64,000 nucleotides of DNA from Capsicum annuum (lineage: Eukaryota > Streptophyta > Magnoliopsida > Solanales > Solanaceae). The position numbers and the translations under genes were made by a program. Below the pieces are notes generated by a model. That model did not search any database and was not told where the DNA came from. It saw nothing but the letters and a program-made list of their open reading frames with translations. Location of the stretch: the NCBI RefSeq assembly GCF_002878395.1, contig NC_061114.1:141490422-141554421 (forward strand). Reading direction: 5' to 3'. Within the stretch, counting starts at the first letter, position 1. Each line of letters opens with the position of its first letter. Positions 1 to 12,342 of this stretch are shown here, piece by piece.

Positions 1-1746
1 TGCACATCGACATCTTTTTTATCATAAGAATCAACAGTTTGTGTTTACTCAGAAGGAGCTTAATCTCAAGCAGAGGAGATGATTGGAGCTTTTCAAGAAC
101 TATGATATAAGTCTTCACTATTACCTAGGTAAAGTGAAAGTAGTTGTTGATGCTCTTATCAGGTTATCCATGGGGAGTTTGTATCACGTGGAAAAAGAGA
201 AGAATGAATTGGTGAAGGATATTCACCGCTTCCCTAATCTTAGAGTTCATATCTTAGAATCCAATGATGATGGTGTGATGGTATAGGACGTGGTTTATAC
301 TACTCTTGGCATAGAGATCAAGGAGAAGCAAATGCTACATCCTATCTTGATGAAAATCAAGAGTGATGTTAGTGGACAAGGGTGAAGGTGTTCGAGATCA
401 GTGGTGACAGTACCTTAAGGTACCAAAGGCGGTTATGTGTTCCTAATGTTGATGGTTCCAGGGGTACATGAATCACATTATGTTGTTCATCTCAGTTTGG
501 CAAAAATATACCATGATCTCAAGGAGATATATGGATGAAATGGAATGAAAAAGGATATGACAGATTTTGTAGCCAAATGCTTGGTGTACCAACAAGTCAA
601 AGTTGAGCACACAAGGCCTGGTGAGTTATATCAGGAAATAGAATTGCCCTAATGGAAATGAGAGGTGATAAATATGGATTTCGTTACTAGGCTTCCTCAA
701 TCTTGAAATCAATTTGATTTAATTGAGGTCATCATAAATAGGATGACAAAGTCCGTTCATTTCTTGGTAGTGTGGACTAACTTTTTGATTAAGTACTATG
801 CGAGGCTGTAACTTCAGGTAATTGTAAATCTACATGGGGCACCTATTTCGATTATTTTTTTGTCATGGTACACAGTTTTTATCTCACTTCTGGCGGTCTT
901 TTTAGAAGGGGTTGGGTACTAAGGTTAGTTTGAGTACTATTTTCATCCACAGAGGGATAGATAACCAGAGAAGACTATCCAGACATTGGAGTATATGCTT
1001 CAAGCATATGTGATTGATTATGGTGGTAGTTGGGTTGAGTATCTACCTCTTGTAGAGTTTGCTTATAATAATAGTTACAATCCTAGTATTGGAATGGCTT
1101 TTTTAAAGGCATTGTATGGTAGGCGGTGTAGATCTCTTATTGGGTAGTTTAAGCTTGGTGAGGCAGATATATCCGATCAAAATTCAGTATATCTAGCTAT
1201 GGAAATTGTAAAGGTGATTCAACATAGGCTTAAGGTTGCCCAAAGTCTCTAAAAATCCTATACAGATGTAAGTCGTAGAGACTTGGATTTGAGGTTAGAG
1301 ATAAGGTGTTCCTAAAGGTATCTCCCATGAAAAGAGTGATTTAGTTTGGTAAAAGAGGAAGCTTAGTCCCTGGTATATTGTTCCTTATGTAGTTGTGAGG
1401 AGGGTTGGTAACGTGGTGTATGAATGGGTGTTTCCTTCTACTTTGTGCTTTATTCATTCGGTATTTCATGTTCGATGTTGAAAAAATTTCTTGGTGATCT
1501 TTCTTTGATGGTTTCTTTGGAAGGATTAGGTCTCTTGGATTCTCTGTCTTATGAAGAGGTCCCGATTGAGATACTAGATTGGCAGGTTTGTCAGTTATAG
1601 ACCATGAATGTGGCTTTGGTTACGGTTCTATGGCGGAACCACATGGTGGAAGAGGTTACATGGGTAGCAGAAGCGAACATGAAGTCCAAATATCCACACT
1701 TGATTTATGCCTTGGATATTCATGTGGAAGGTATGTGTTCTTGATA
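1..1746 (+). pseudogene. E1: Ty3/gypsy chromovirus pol 3' half (RNase H end, integrase, chromodomain-like tail), decayed
   Basis: Starts mid-gene at the window edge. Frames read in order: the end of RNase H and connection (TQKEL-like at about 48-65, then the DALIRLSMGS-type end near 150-180); the integrase zinc-binding region at about 470-620 (one Cys kept in AKCLVYQQ, the second changed to Tyr); the integrase core beginning NMDFVTRLPQS near 672-706; a GGSWVEYLPLVEFAY stretch near 1021-1065; and a C-terminal LSYEEVPIEILD then VLWRNHMVEEVTW motif near 1548-1660, typical of chromovirus (Tekay/Del-type) integrase tails. Many stops and frame changes, and the second catalytic Asp region is unreadable, so it cannot make active integrase. 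Family placement is from recalled motifs, not a search. The longest open piece is 83-286. Confidence 0.85.
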
Positions 1747-1900
1747 TCATCTTTATTTTATAACTTAGTTAAGTGTTAGAATAGATTCTTGAATATTTAT
1801 TTTCTAACTTGGTTAAAGTTTCAATTGATATTTTATAATGCAAATAAATCATGCTTTTGTTTGACGTACATTTTTAGTCGTTCAGGGACGAATGATCCTA

Positions 1901-1910
1901 GTGGGAGAGA
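1901..1910 (+). other. E1 polypurine tract
   Basis: The purine run GTGGGAGAGA lies one base before TGAAACACCC, where the 3' LTR begins. E2 has the same run at 6168-6177. It would prime plus-strand DNA synthesis. Confidence 0.7.
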
Positions 1911-1911
1911 C

Positions 1912-4134
1912 TGAAACACCCTGGGTTTGGGACCCTTAGAAAATTTCTTATATTTTTAGTTTATAGTCAAGGTATGACTAGGGGGTATAACTAATATGCT
2001 GGGATACGGTTGGTAAGGTTGGTCGTACACTAACCAATCATGGTTAGTTAGTTGGATTAGTTTCTGGAATGAGAAAGACTTGGATTGGTACGAATTATAT
2101 GGTCGGATATGGATCGTATAGTTAGGGTTTTCCTTCACTTAATCTGATACTTAGTAAAGTAACTAGGATTTTAGTACTAGTGGCTCACCATAGGTCATGA
2201 GATAAGGTACGAGTCGTATTATCCTACTCATATGTTGGATAGTGTCAACTCTTTTTTGTTCTGTTATGGGTATGGGTTAAGGGTACTAGTCGTATCCCTA
2301 AATACAGTTTGGCTTGCATGGTTGTATGTTGACCACTATGGGGGTTTATGAGAGGTCTAGGGAACGAGTAGTAGGCAGCACTCATATTGGAGAGTATGAT
2401 CGGTATGGTTGAGTCGTACACACCTACGGGGATTTTATACAGTTAAGTTGGGGGTAATCTAGACATTTTCTCTTTTAACCTATTATGACCCATGACTTAT
2501 ATCACACTTGGGAGCTTATTTGCCCTATTATTGTAACCTAAAACACTTTGAAACACTCTCTTTTTCTCTCTAAGGCTCTTGGGGTTAGGGAAGGCCAGGG
2601 TTTCATCTAGCGGAGCAATTTGGGGCTTGATTAGGTGATTTTTCTCCATAATCTTCATCGTTGTTAGTTCTAACTAATGACATTTCTCTACCATATTTTC
2701 ATGGCATAATTATTGTATGATTTTGGGGTTTTCAAATATATGTTGGGATTTTACTATTAAATGCTTTGTTATGGGTTTCCTATGTTTAATTATGTTTTTA
2801 CATGCTTTAATGGTGGTTTGGACAATTAGTTGCATGGGAATGGTTAATTTGTAGTTGGATTTAGTTTTGGAAACACTATGACCCAAACATGTTTGATAAA
2901 ATGCCTATGATAATGCTTTTACTATATTATTAGACTTTTAATAGAACTATTGCATGGTATGATTTGGTAATGGAACCCTAAATGTTATAAATAGCTTGGA
3001 ATGGTTAAATGGTAGGGTTTGGTGTTCATGGTTATGGTGAATGAAATATCCTTGTGGGGTACTTGGGATTCCACCATGTAAACATAATAATTGAACACTT
3101 GGGGGTACACGGGATTCCCCCAAGTTAACTTGATAATGTAATCTATGGGTAATTGGGAATCCCTATACATTAAAAGGTTGGCTGAGGACATTTCTTGTAA
3201 GCTATAGTCGGTATGGCGATATCACTTCTTATAGCCTTGTTTAATTATAATGGAATAATGGTTTGGTTGGTTGGAAATGGTTTTAATTAGGAAATAATGA
3301 TGGATTGTGATAGCTAACCTTGAAGTTGCGACTCTAATGGACGGACACTGGAAACTCATGTTTTCTGACATGAGGAGTTGGTCATAGCGATCATATATGA
3401 TACTATGAGGTACATGGGAATACTATCAGTAAATTATACATATGTATCATAGAGAGAAAAGGGTACTTGGGAATCCCCTACTTTACAGTATCTTCGGTTC
3501 GTACAGCTACACGCATCGGAGCCCGTTCAGGGAGTTTCACCCATATAGACCGTGGGTGGTTCAAGGATGGTTAAACTACATATACTCAGGTTAATGGTTT
3601 TAAAGGCATGCTAAACCCAGTTCCCTTTCCCGGCATGGTTATAAATATATATATGTTTAGTGTGTATGCATATGGTTTTAATAAATGACATTATTTTATC
3701 CTTATCTTGACCACTTGATAGTGTTCACCCACTAACCCATCCTCGGGCGGCTATATCCCCATGCGATATGGGGATCAACTATTCTACTCCTCTTTCTTAG
3801 TGCTAGAATTTGGGATCAGCTACTGGATTAAAGTAGTGAGCTTCCATATTCTAGAAGGCTCCCTTTCATGTTCAAAGATGTTTTTGAACACTTTGATTTA
3901 TTTATGGATATTTTTTTTGGCTAGGGTTGGGGCATGTCCCAACCGAATATTGGTTTTCTTTATGTTAGAGTCTTTTGTTAAATTACTATGGGTTAGTATG
4001 AGCAGAATTGATAGTGGTATCAGCCTTAGTATTGGCATTGACATTGGGGATGATATCGTTGGACTAAATTTCTCACTGTTCCATCCTTTCATATTATATT
4101 ATGGAACTTGGTTTGGTTAATGTTATGGTTTTGG
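1912..4134 (+). repeat. E1 3' LTR (family A), truncated at its 3' end
   Basis: Begins TGAAACACCC directly after the polypurine tract and aligns along its length with the E2 LTR at 6179-8563. Compared with E2 it lacks roughly the last 250 bases and passes straight into RNase H coding sequence of E2 at about 4135 (reading YPTHDLELLAVV). It holds several copies of a TACGAGTCGTA-like motif. The 119-codon open frame at 3761-4120 lies inside the LTR and is not kept open in E2, so I do not call it a gene. Confidence 0.78.
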
Positions 4135-6020
4135 TTTATCCTACTCATGATTTGGAGCTGTTGGCGGTGGTTTTTCTTTAAAAATCTAGCACCATTGTTT
4201 ATATAGAGAGAACGTAGACATCTTTTCTAATCATAAGAGTCTATAGTATGTGTTCACTCAGAAGGAGCTAAATCTCAGGCAAAGGAGATTTTTGGAGCTT
4301 CTCAAGGACTATGACATGAGTTTTCAGTATCACCCAGGTAAGGCTAATGTGGTTACTGATGCTCTTAGCAGGTTATCCCCGAGAAGGTCATCCATAGGGA
4401 GTTTGGATCTTGTGAAGAAAGGAAAGTGAGGATTAGTGAAAGATATTCACCGCTTGGCTAATCTTGGAATTCATCTTTTAGACTCCGAGGATGGTTATGT
4501 GATGGTACAGAAAGTGATTCGGTCGTATCTTGGTATGGAGATTTAGGAGAAATAACTGCTAGATCCTATTTGGATGAAAATCGAAAGTTATATGGGTATG
4601 CAGAAGGTAATGGTGTTCGAGATCTGTGGTGATAGTACTTCATGGTACCAAGGGAGGCTATACATTCTTAATGTCAATGGTTTGTGGCAAAGAATTTTGG
4701 TTGAGGCACATGAATTATGCTACGTTGTACATCCCGGCTCATTGAAGATGTATCATGATCTCAAGGAGATGTACTGATGGAATGGTATGAAAATGGATGT
4801 GGCTGATTATGTGGCGAAATACATGATAAGACAACAAGTTAAAATTGAGCACATGAGATCTGGTGGGTTGTACTAAGAAATTAATTTGCCCGAATAGAAA
4901 TGGGAGGTAATCAATATGGATTTTGTTACCGATCTTCCTCGGTCACGAAACCAATTTGATTTGATTTGGGTCATCATCAATAGGATGGAAAATCCTTCTT
5001 ACTTCTTTCCAGTGAGGACTATTTTTTTGATAGAGGATTATATGAAGTTATATCTTCAGGAAATTGTGAAGCGTATGCGGGTACTTATTTCGATTATCTC
5101 TGATCGTGGTATGTAGTTTTTATCTTATTTCCAATGGTCTTTCAAGAAGGGATTGGGTAGTAAGGTGATTCTGAGTACTACTTTTCATCCTCAAATGGAA
5201 GGGCAAGCAGAAAAAACTATTCAGACATTGGAGGATATGCTTTGGGCATATGTGATTGATTATGGTGGCAGTTGGGTTGAGCATCTACCTTTGGTAGATT
5301 TTTCTTACACCAATAGCTATCATTCTAGTATTAGTATAGCCCCTTTTGAGGCATTGTATGGTATGAGGTGTAGAACTCTAATTGGTTGGTTCGAGCTTAG
5401 TGAGGCAAATATGTTCGGTCCGGATTTCGTCTATCAGGCTATGAAAAAGGTGAAGGTGATTTAGGATAGGCTTAAGGGTGCCCAAAGTTTCCAAATGTCT
5501 TATGCGGATGTAAGTCATAGAGACTTAGAGTTTGAGGTTTGGGATAAGGTGTTGCTAAAGGTATCACCAATAAAGGGAGTAGTGCGTTTTGGTAAAAAGG
5601 GGAAGCTCAGTCTCTAGTATATTGGTCCTTATGCAATTTTGTGAAGGGTTGGTAATGTTGCTTATGAATTGGAATTGTGCTTATGAATTATAATTGACTT
5701 CTAATTTAAACTCCATTTATTCGGTATTTCATGTTTCTATGTTGAGGAAGTGCATTGGTGATCCTTGTTCGATTGTTCTTTTAGAGGGGTTAGGTATATC
5801 AGACTCACTATCATACGAAGAGGTCCCGATGGAGATCTTGGATAGGCAGGTTCGTCAGTTCTCGGACCAAAAATATGGCTTCAATTAAGGTTTTTTACAG
5901 GAACCATAAGGGGGAAGAAGCTACATAGAAAGTGGAGGAGGACATGAAGTCCATGTATCCGCATTTGTTTTCTGCTCCTGGGATTCATGCAGAAGGTATG
6001 TGTTCTTCGACACAACTTTA
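4135..6020 (+). pseudogene. E2: Ty3/gypsy chromovirus pol 3' half, decayed
   Basis: Same domain order as E1. The RNase H end starts at about 4135 (THDLELLAVVFSLK) and runs through [11 protein letters not shown] to DALSRLSP at about 4380. The integrase zinc-binding region is at 4574-4880 (EAHELCYVVHPGS kept; the two downstream Cys replaced by Tyr and Arg in AKYMIRQQ). The core has NMDFVTDLPRS at 4916 (first catalytic Asp) and ISDRGM near 5095 (second Asp), followed by a stop. The third acidic position lies in GQAEKTIQTLEDML near 5195-5240. The C-terminal LSYEEVPMEILDRQVRQF is at about 5810-5865. Open islands at 4574-4777, 4916-5116, 5153-5464 and 5694-5888 are separated by stops. Better preserved than E1 but not functional. 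The 5' end is truncated at the junction with the E1 LTR. Confidence 0.87.
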
Positions 6021-6167
6021 TTATCTGAGTTTGTTAAAGGAAAGATTAATATCTTTGCATATCTGTTTTCAAACTTTGTTAAGGGTTGGGAATATATTTG
6101 ATAATGCAAATGACTCGTGCGTGTCGTCACCCCTACCTTGTCTGTCATTCGGGGATGAATGATCCTT

Positions 6168-6177
6168 GTGGGAGAGA
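6168..6177 (+). other. E2 polypurine tract
   Basis: GTGGGAGAGA one base before the TGAAACACCC start of the E2 3' LTR, matching E1. Confidence 0.7.
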
Positions 6178-6178
6178 C

Positions 6179-8563
6179 TGAAACACCCTAGTTCCTGGAC
6201 TTTAGAAAATTTCCTCGATTTCTAGTTTTTGGGAAAGATACGACTTAAGGGAATAAGTTGTACACTTGCATATGGGTTGTATGGTCCTTTTATATGCTGA
6301 CTAGTGTTGGTAGTTGGGTTGGATCTAGTTACTGGAATGGGTATGATTTAGATGGTATGAGTTGTATAGTTGGGTACGGGTTGTTTGTTTACTTTACTTA
6401 ATCTTAGAATTGGAAACTTAAGTTGGATCCGAGTACAAGTGGCTCACTATGAGCTATAAGCTAGGGTACGAGTCATACCTAGGACTTGTATGGTGGTCAG
6501 TGTTCAAACCTTCTAGGATTCTATTCTGCCAGGGGTACGGTTTAAGGGTACTAGTCATACAATTGGATATGACTTGTGGTGTGGGTGTGTCATACCTTTG
6601 ACAATGTTGGTTCCAAGGGGAAATCCTAGGGCATGAGAGGTGGGTACCACTCGTATAGGTTGTGTACGAGTCGTAAAGGTCATTTGTACCCTATGACGGG
6701 AATTAAATGCAGTTTATATGAGGGCAATCTGGATATTTCCCCACTTATCCTAATAAGGCCCCATAACTTATATTCCTATTGGAAGGTTATATGCCCTATT
6801 ATTCTATTCATAAACACTTAGAAAACACTCTTAAATGATCTCTAGACTTTTGGGAAAAGGAAGCTAGGGTTTCATCTTAAGGAGTAGATTGGGGATTGAC
6901 TTGGTGATTTCTCTCCATCATCATCTTGGTTTAAGGAATTTTCTCTTCCCTCATTGTTATTTCAAAATAAAGGCATGAATTTTATACAATGTTTTCATGA
7001 TTTTAATGTTGTATGATTTAGGATTTTCAAATATGATTTGGGGGAAATGCTTGGTTATGGTTTTCTCATGTTTTAATTATGCTTCTATATGCATTAATAG
7101 TGGTTTTGGATAATTGGTAGCATGGGAATGGTTGTTTTGTAATGGACTTTGGTTTTGGAAATACTATGCCCCCAATGTGTTTGATAAAATGTCTAATAAC
7201 AATGCTTTCACTATAATATTGGTTTTTCAGTGGAACTTATGTATGGTTCAAACTTGGTAATAGAACCCTAAATGATATGAATGGTTTAAATGGTTTTAAA
7301 TGGATTGGAAAGGCCTTGGTGGCCATGGTTTTGTTTTAATTGGATATCATAAGGGGTAAAGGGGAAATCCCCTGAAGATTGGCTAATGGCAATACTTGCA
7401 AGTTATAGTCGGTATGACGATACCACTACTAATGGCCTTAGTTAATAATAAATGGATAAAGGTTTGGTTGTTTGGTAATGGTTTTTATTGGTCTTAAAGT
7501 GGGATGTGTAGCAAAGTCTTGGAAGGTGGAGGTACCGGGGGACCTAAACTAGAAATTCATATTTGCTGATATGATGTTGGTCCTAGCGACCGTGTGGATG
7601 ATGTCATACTTTATATTTTGGGGATTTACTAGTGATCCTACGTTCTTTTCTTTGGTCGTGTAACTTCATGCACTAGGGCCCTTTCGGTAGGGAAAGTAGA
7701 ACCCATATAGCCCGTGGGTGGTTTAGGATGACTAAGCTACACAACCCAGTGAAAGTTTTTAAATGGCATACTAAACTCGGTTTCCTTTCCCGACATGGTT
7801 ATATATATATATGTATGGTTTGTATGCATACGAATGGTTTTACTTGGTCTTATAATTAACATTATTTTATCCTTATCCTTAGTTTATGCTAGCGTTCACC
7901 TGCTAACACGTCTTCGGGCAGCTGTATCCTTACGCGATGCAGGAACTAGCTATTTTACTCCTTCTTCTTAGTATTCAGACATTGGGGGGTCAGCTTTGTA
8001 TTGAATGGTGAATTCCATCTCTTCAGAAGGCTTCATTTTGTGGATGTTATTTCATACTCTAGATTATTTATGGATATAGGTTCTGGCTATAGTTGGGGGC
8101 ATATCCCAACCGGATATTTGTATTCTTTTGGTTTGAGACTTTTCAGGAACTATTATGGGTTGGAATAGGTGGGACTGGTATTGGTGTCATACTTAGCATT
8201 GGTATTGGTATTGGGGATGATACCGGTTAACGATATTGTTGGTTGTTCCATCCTTTTCTATTATAGGATTATATATTTCATTATTAATGGAACTTATTTG
8301 GTTATGGTTGGATTTATTGTTTTGGTTTGGCGTTGGTATGTTTGGACTGTTGGTATGGGATAGTTAGACTCGATTGGGTCGGTCATGGTTGTGATCCTAT
8401 CCCAGAGTCTTCATGTGAGCTGTTATAGTATCTTGTTATATGCTTGAAATTCAACCAACTCAGGGAAAGCATTTGGATATTGGGTTGGGTAGCCGGGGTG
8501 GTCTCCAGTACACGCCAGACTTGGGACGTCCATTACGATAAGGCTCCGGGTCGGTTCATTTCA
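6179..8563 (+). repeat. E2 3' LTR (family A), apparently complete
   Basis: Runs from TGAAACACCC to GGTTCATTTCA, so it has TG...CA ends with a short TGAAA/TTTCA inverted terminal repeat; length 2385. A partial second copy with the same 3' end is at 57377-58860. The first 500 bases carry GTACGAGTCGTA-type motifs (for example near 6466, 6548 and 6647-6675). It is a 3' LTR because the E2 pol and polypurine tract precede it. No intact 5' partner is in the window, so its target duplication cannot be checked. Confidence 0.8.
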
Positions 8564-9283
8564 TAGCCTTTTCTTGATTTCCTCAATTCACACAGCTAAC
8601 ACATACTGGGGCTCTTTTAGTAGGGAGAACTAAACCCATAAAGCCCATGGGTGCCTCTAGGACAGAGCGACCTATATAATTTAGGTTAAAATGTTTAAAC
8701 TCTCATGTTCATGACCCTTGTACCTTTCCCGACATCATATATATGTATATATATATATTGTTCCTGTGATTTTTTTTACTGGTTTTGGTATATGACATTA
8801 TTTTACTCCCTTTCTCTAAGTTACATGCTAGTGTTCACCCCACTGACCATCCCTGGATACTGCATCATTTCATGAACTAGAGTCTGAGGGTTTTGCTATT
8901 GCTCTTGTGCAGCATTAGGTAATTTGGTACTCCTGTGGATCTACTATAAAGTGGTGATCCTCCATTTTTCGAAAGTCCCAGTCATTTCACTTGTTTCCTT
9001 TATTTGATGGCATTTCTTTTGGATTCCTTTTTGTCTTAGTCAAGGGCATATTCCGACTTAGTTAGTATTTCTGCTTTTATAGGCTTTTATAGACAAGTGT
9101 GGGTTGTTTGTTTGTTTTGACACTTAGTTTTCATTTAGTTTATCTGCTATTTTTTCATCATGCTTGGTTGGCTTTCATTGTATTCTTTTATTGTGTACTA
9201 GATTTAAGGCTAAGCGGGTGGTCTCTGACCCATGGTGGGCTTGAGATACCGATCATGACTAGGCCGTGGTTTGGGTCGTAACA
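8564..9283 (+). repeat. LTR 3' remnant of a related Ty3/gypsy family
   Basis: Follows the E2 LTR directly and ends TTGGGTCGTAACA, a normal CA-type LTR end, then abuts minus-strand pol of E4. Internal text (GGGCTCTTTTAGTAGGGAG, AAGCCCATGGGTGCC) is similar to but distinct from family A. A matching copy lies at 58861-59566 with the same junction. The 5' part is missing, so it is probably the remnant of an element that inserted into the E4 pol. Confidence 0.6.
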
Positions 9284-10720
9284 AGATAGGAGCTGATGTT
9301 AATAAATCCTTGAGCTTTTTGAAGCTTGCCTCACAAGCTTCATACCACTGAAAGAAAATCTTTTTCTAAGTCAGATTGGTCAATTGAGCTGCAATAGATG
9401 AAAAGCCCTCAACAAACTGTCAATAGTAACCTGCTAAACCAACAAAACTCCGAATCTCGGTAGGAGAGTAGGCCTAGACCAATCATGAATTGCTGCAATC
9501 TTGTTCGAATCGACCATAATGCCATCCTTGGTCACCACATGACCTAAGAAAGAAATAGACTCCAACCAAAACCCACACTTGGAGATCTTAGTAGACAACT
9601 TTTATTCCCTCAATGCTCCTTATGATTTCCCTCACTATTGGAATAAACCAAGTATCATCTATAGATACAATGACAAAAGAGTTGAGATACGGTCGAAATT
9701 CTTGATTCATAAACTCCAAGAATGCAGCTGGGGCATTAGTTAACTCAAAGTACATGACCAAGAACTCATAGTGACCGTATCATGTTTGAAAAGCTATCTT
9801 CAGAATATCCAAAGCTCTAATCCTCAACTTGTGATACCCAAATCTCAAATCAATCTTCTAAAACACCAAAGCACCCTAAAGTTGATTGAACGAATCATTA
9901 GTACAAGAAAGAGGATACTTATTCTAAACTTTCACCTTGTTAAACTGTCAATAATTAATACACATATGCATAGGCCCATCCTCTTTATTCTCAAACAAGA
10001 AAAACACACCCAAAGGTCATACACTAGGTCAGATAAATCCCTTATCCAACTACTCCTGCAAGTGATCCTTTAATTTCTTCAGCTATACTAAGGCCATCCT
10101 TTAAGGAGGAATAAAAATAAGCTTGGTGCGCGGACAACAACAATGGAAAAGTTAATACCACGATTCTTAGGCGTACCAAGAAAATTCGTACGGAACACAT
10201 CCATGAACTCACACACAATACAAATAGAATCCAGAAGAGGCAATGATGAAACACTAGTATCACACATATAGACCAAATAATACGAACATCCCCTCTTTAC
10301 CAAGTGATGCGCCTAAAGGAAAGATATAACTCTCTTGTGACCCGAATAAAGTGCACCATTCCAAAGTATCCTTAGAAAACTCGGCGAATATAAGGTCACG
10401 GTCTTAGTATAACAGACTAGGACAACATGATAAGGAGCTAACCAATCCTTACTCAAGATGATATCAAAATCTATCATATCTAGGATAATCAGATTTGTCT
10501 AAGTCTCACACCCAACACAGGTCACTGTATAAGATTAGTACAGCCGATCCACTACGAAAGAGTCTCCTACAGGGGTAGATACATGGATAGGCATGGCAAG
10601 AGGATCACTAGAAGAATCAAAATCGAAAGCAAAATATGGAGACACATAGGAAAAAGTCATCCCCGAATCAAATAACATGATGCATATCTAAAACAAACAA
10701 GGATGATATCTGTGATAAAA
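9284..10720 (-). pseudogene. E4: Ty3/gypsy protease-reverse transcriptase, decayed and truncated
   Basis: Read on the minus strand from about 10720 down. The protease active-site stretch LFDSGMTFSYVSPYFA keeps the D-S-G triad (10662-10669). A spacer with ILDMIDFDIILSKDWLAPYH follows near 10440-10500. The reverse transcriptase includes KIDLRFGYHKL near 9840, [20 protein letters not shown] near 9725-9785, and VIVSIDDTW at about 9651-9680, where IDD is the catalytic pair usually written Y/F-x-[14 protein letters not shown] and FQWYEACEASFKKLKDLLT follow near 9310-9460. It stops abruptly at 9284 against the LTR remnant, so RNase H and integrase are absent. Stops interrupt the frame throughout. 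A second copy is at 59567-60990. Confidence 0.85.
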
Positions 10721-12327
10721 TGTCGAAAAACTTTTCCTCTAGTATGGCAGGTATAGCATAGCACTGTCCACGTCCACTATCTAATCGAGTAGCCCTAAAA
10801 AGACCACCATGGGGACCACTACCTCTACGTCATGCACCACTAGTAGAACTTCAACCTCTTACACTCGATATAAGAGTAGGCTTAGAAACATGATGGGGGC
10901 TGTCCTTGGACAAATGGATAACCTCATCACATACAAAGAAAACCATGTAACCTGATGCAATAGGGGGAGGTAGGTTGAGCTAGAATGACCACCCGAAGAT
11001 GCTGAATTAGAAGAACCACTGCCTAAACCCTTCAAGGCTTCCTGGATTAGTCTATAATGATATGCACGGAAACCTCTAGAATCTCTGTATCAAGGAGTAT
11101 GATCTTTGAACTTACCCTAATGGCGTCTCCTTTTAGCGCCTCCCTGAGACGCTCTAAGAATACACTCAATCATCTGAGAATAATCCACTATACTCTGACA
11201 CTACCATCTGGGTAGTAACTAGCTTAAGAAAAACATCCAACCCCTTCACAAACTTTTGAATCTTCTTAGACTTGGTGGCAATACTGGCATAAAAAGATCT
11301 AGACAAGGCATAGAAACGTGTCTCACACTTTGCAATGGTCATGGAGCTCTGCTTTAAGTCATCAAACTTATGTATGGATCTTATCCCTTAAACTGTAAGG
11401 CATAAACCTATCCAAAAAGGCGTTAGTAAAAAGATCCCAAGTCATCTTTAGAGAACCAAGAGGTCTGCAACTAATAAATGACCTCCACTAATCCTTGTAT
11501 ACATCTTTTAGCTGGTAGGCAGTGTAAGCAACCCCATGCAAGTTATGCAAACCAAGGTTATCAAATTCTCATGACAATCAATCAAGAACTTATAGGCATC
11601 CTTGCCTACAACACCACTGAACCTGGGTTGACCCAAATGAGTCAATTTGTAAAACTCTTCTGATCCTTAGAAGACATAACTATACTCGTAATACTAGGAG
11701 ACATAAAAAAGATGAAGGCCGAACTCCTGATATCAGAATACTATATTCAGATATCGGCACAAAAGGAAAAACTCTCAAAGTCTATAGAGTACCATAAACA
11801 AATGTTTGTACGATTGGAGGATCCATACTTGAAATTGAAGGAACAGCATAGGTAGGCTCTGGCATAAAGGGAGGTATAATATTCAAAGCTGGAGGAAAGC
11901 TAAGTGCACTCAAAGAAACACCCTCCAAATGGTTCGGCAAACAAATCAATAATCTCTAGTATGCTCAACCTGAGGCTCAGGGGAGAGCCTTTTAGTATTA
12001 CCTCTGGATGGGGCAGATCCTCATGCCCATACTCTACCTCGATCCCATCTGCGACCATAACTCACCCTCTAGATTGAGATCTCACCTCAGACGATGGATC
12101 TATATCTCTAACCTCACGATATCAGGTCCTCACCATCTGTGGAGAAAAAAGTAACATACATTTTAGAACACAAGGCATGGAATATCTGCACGATAAGGAA
12201 CACAAGAAAGAATTTTTCTAATGATATCTTATAGGCTCTCGAAGATAGATATGGATGTTTACTTACCGATTCGCGAGATTCAACTCGACTCCCAATTTTT
12301 ACATTGATAAGACCAATTAACATATCT
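10721..12327 (-). pseudogene. E4: gag, decayed
   Basis: Lies between the primer binding site (12328-12340) and the protease, the place of gag in Ty3/gypsy elements. A degenerate zinc knuckle is visible on the minus strand near 10920-10970, reading FFVCDEVIHLSKDSP: one Cys and the His remain and two Cys positions are lost. Small deletions are evident against the second copy (60991-62481), for example near 11700 and 11960, each flanked by short repeated bases. No intact reading frame remains, and the original start codon is not identifiable. Confidence 0.65.
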
Positions 12328-12340
12328 GCTCTGTTACCAA
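12328..12340 (-). other. E4 primer binding site (initiator Met tRNA type)
   Basis: The minus strand reads TTGGTAACAGAGC, two bases inside the LTR end. It differs from the usual plant TTGGTATCAGAGC at one position (A for T). It fixes the orientation of E4 and the LTR boundary. Confidence 0.75.
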
Positions 12341-12342
12341 TT

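Noticed and set aside
3761..4120. 119-codon plus-strand frame
   Set aside because: Lies inside the E1 LTR and is interrupted in the matching part of the E2 LTR; no motif.
8564..9283. Calling this a complete solo LTR with target duplication
   Set aside because: Only the 3' end is definable; the 5' side is cut by the E2 LTR and the flanks could not be matched.
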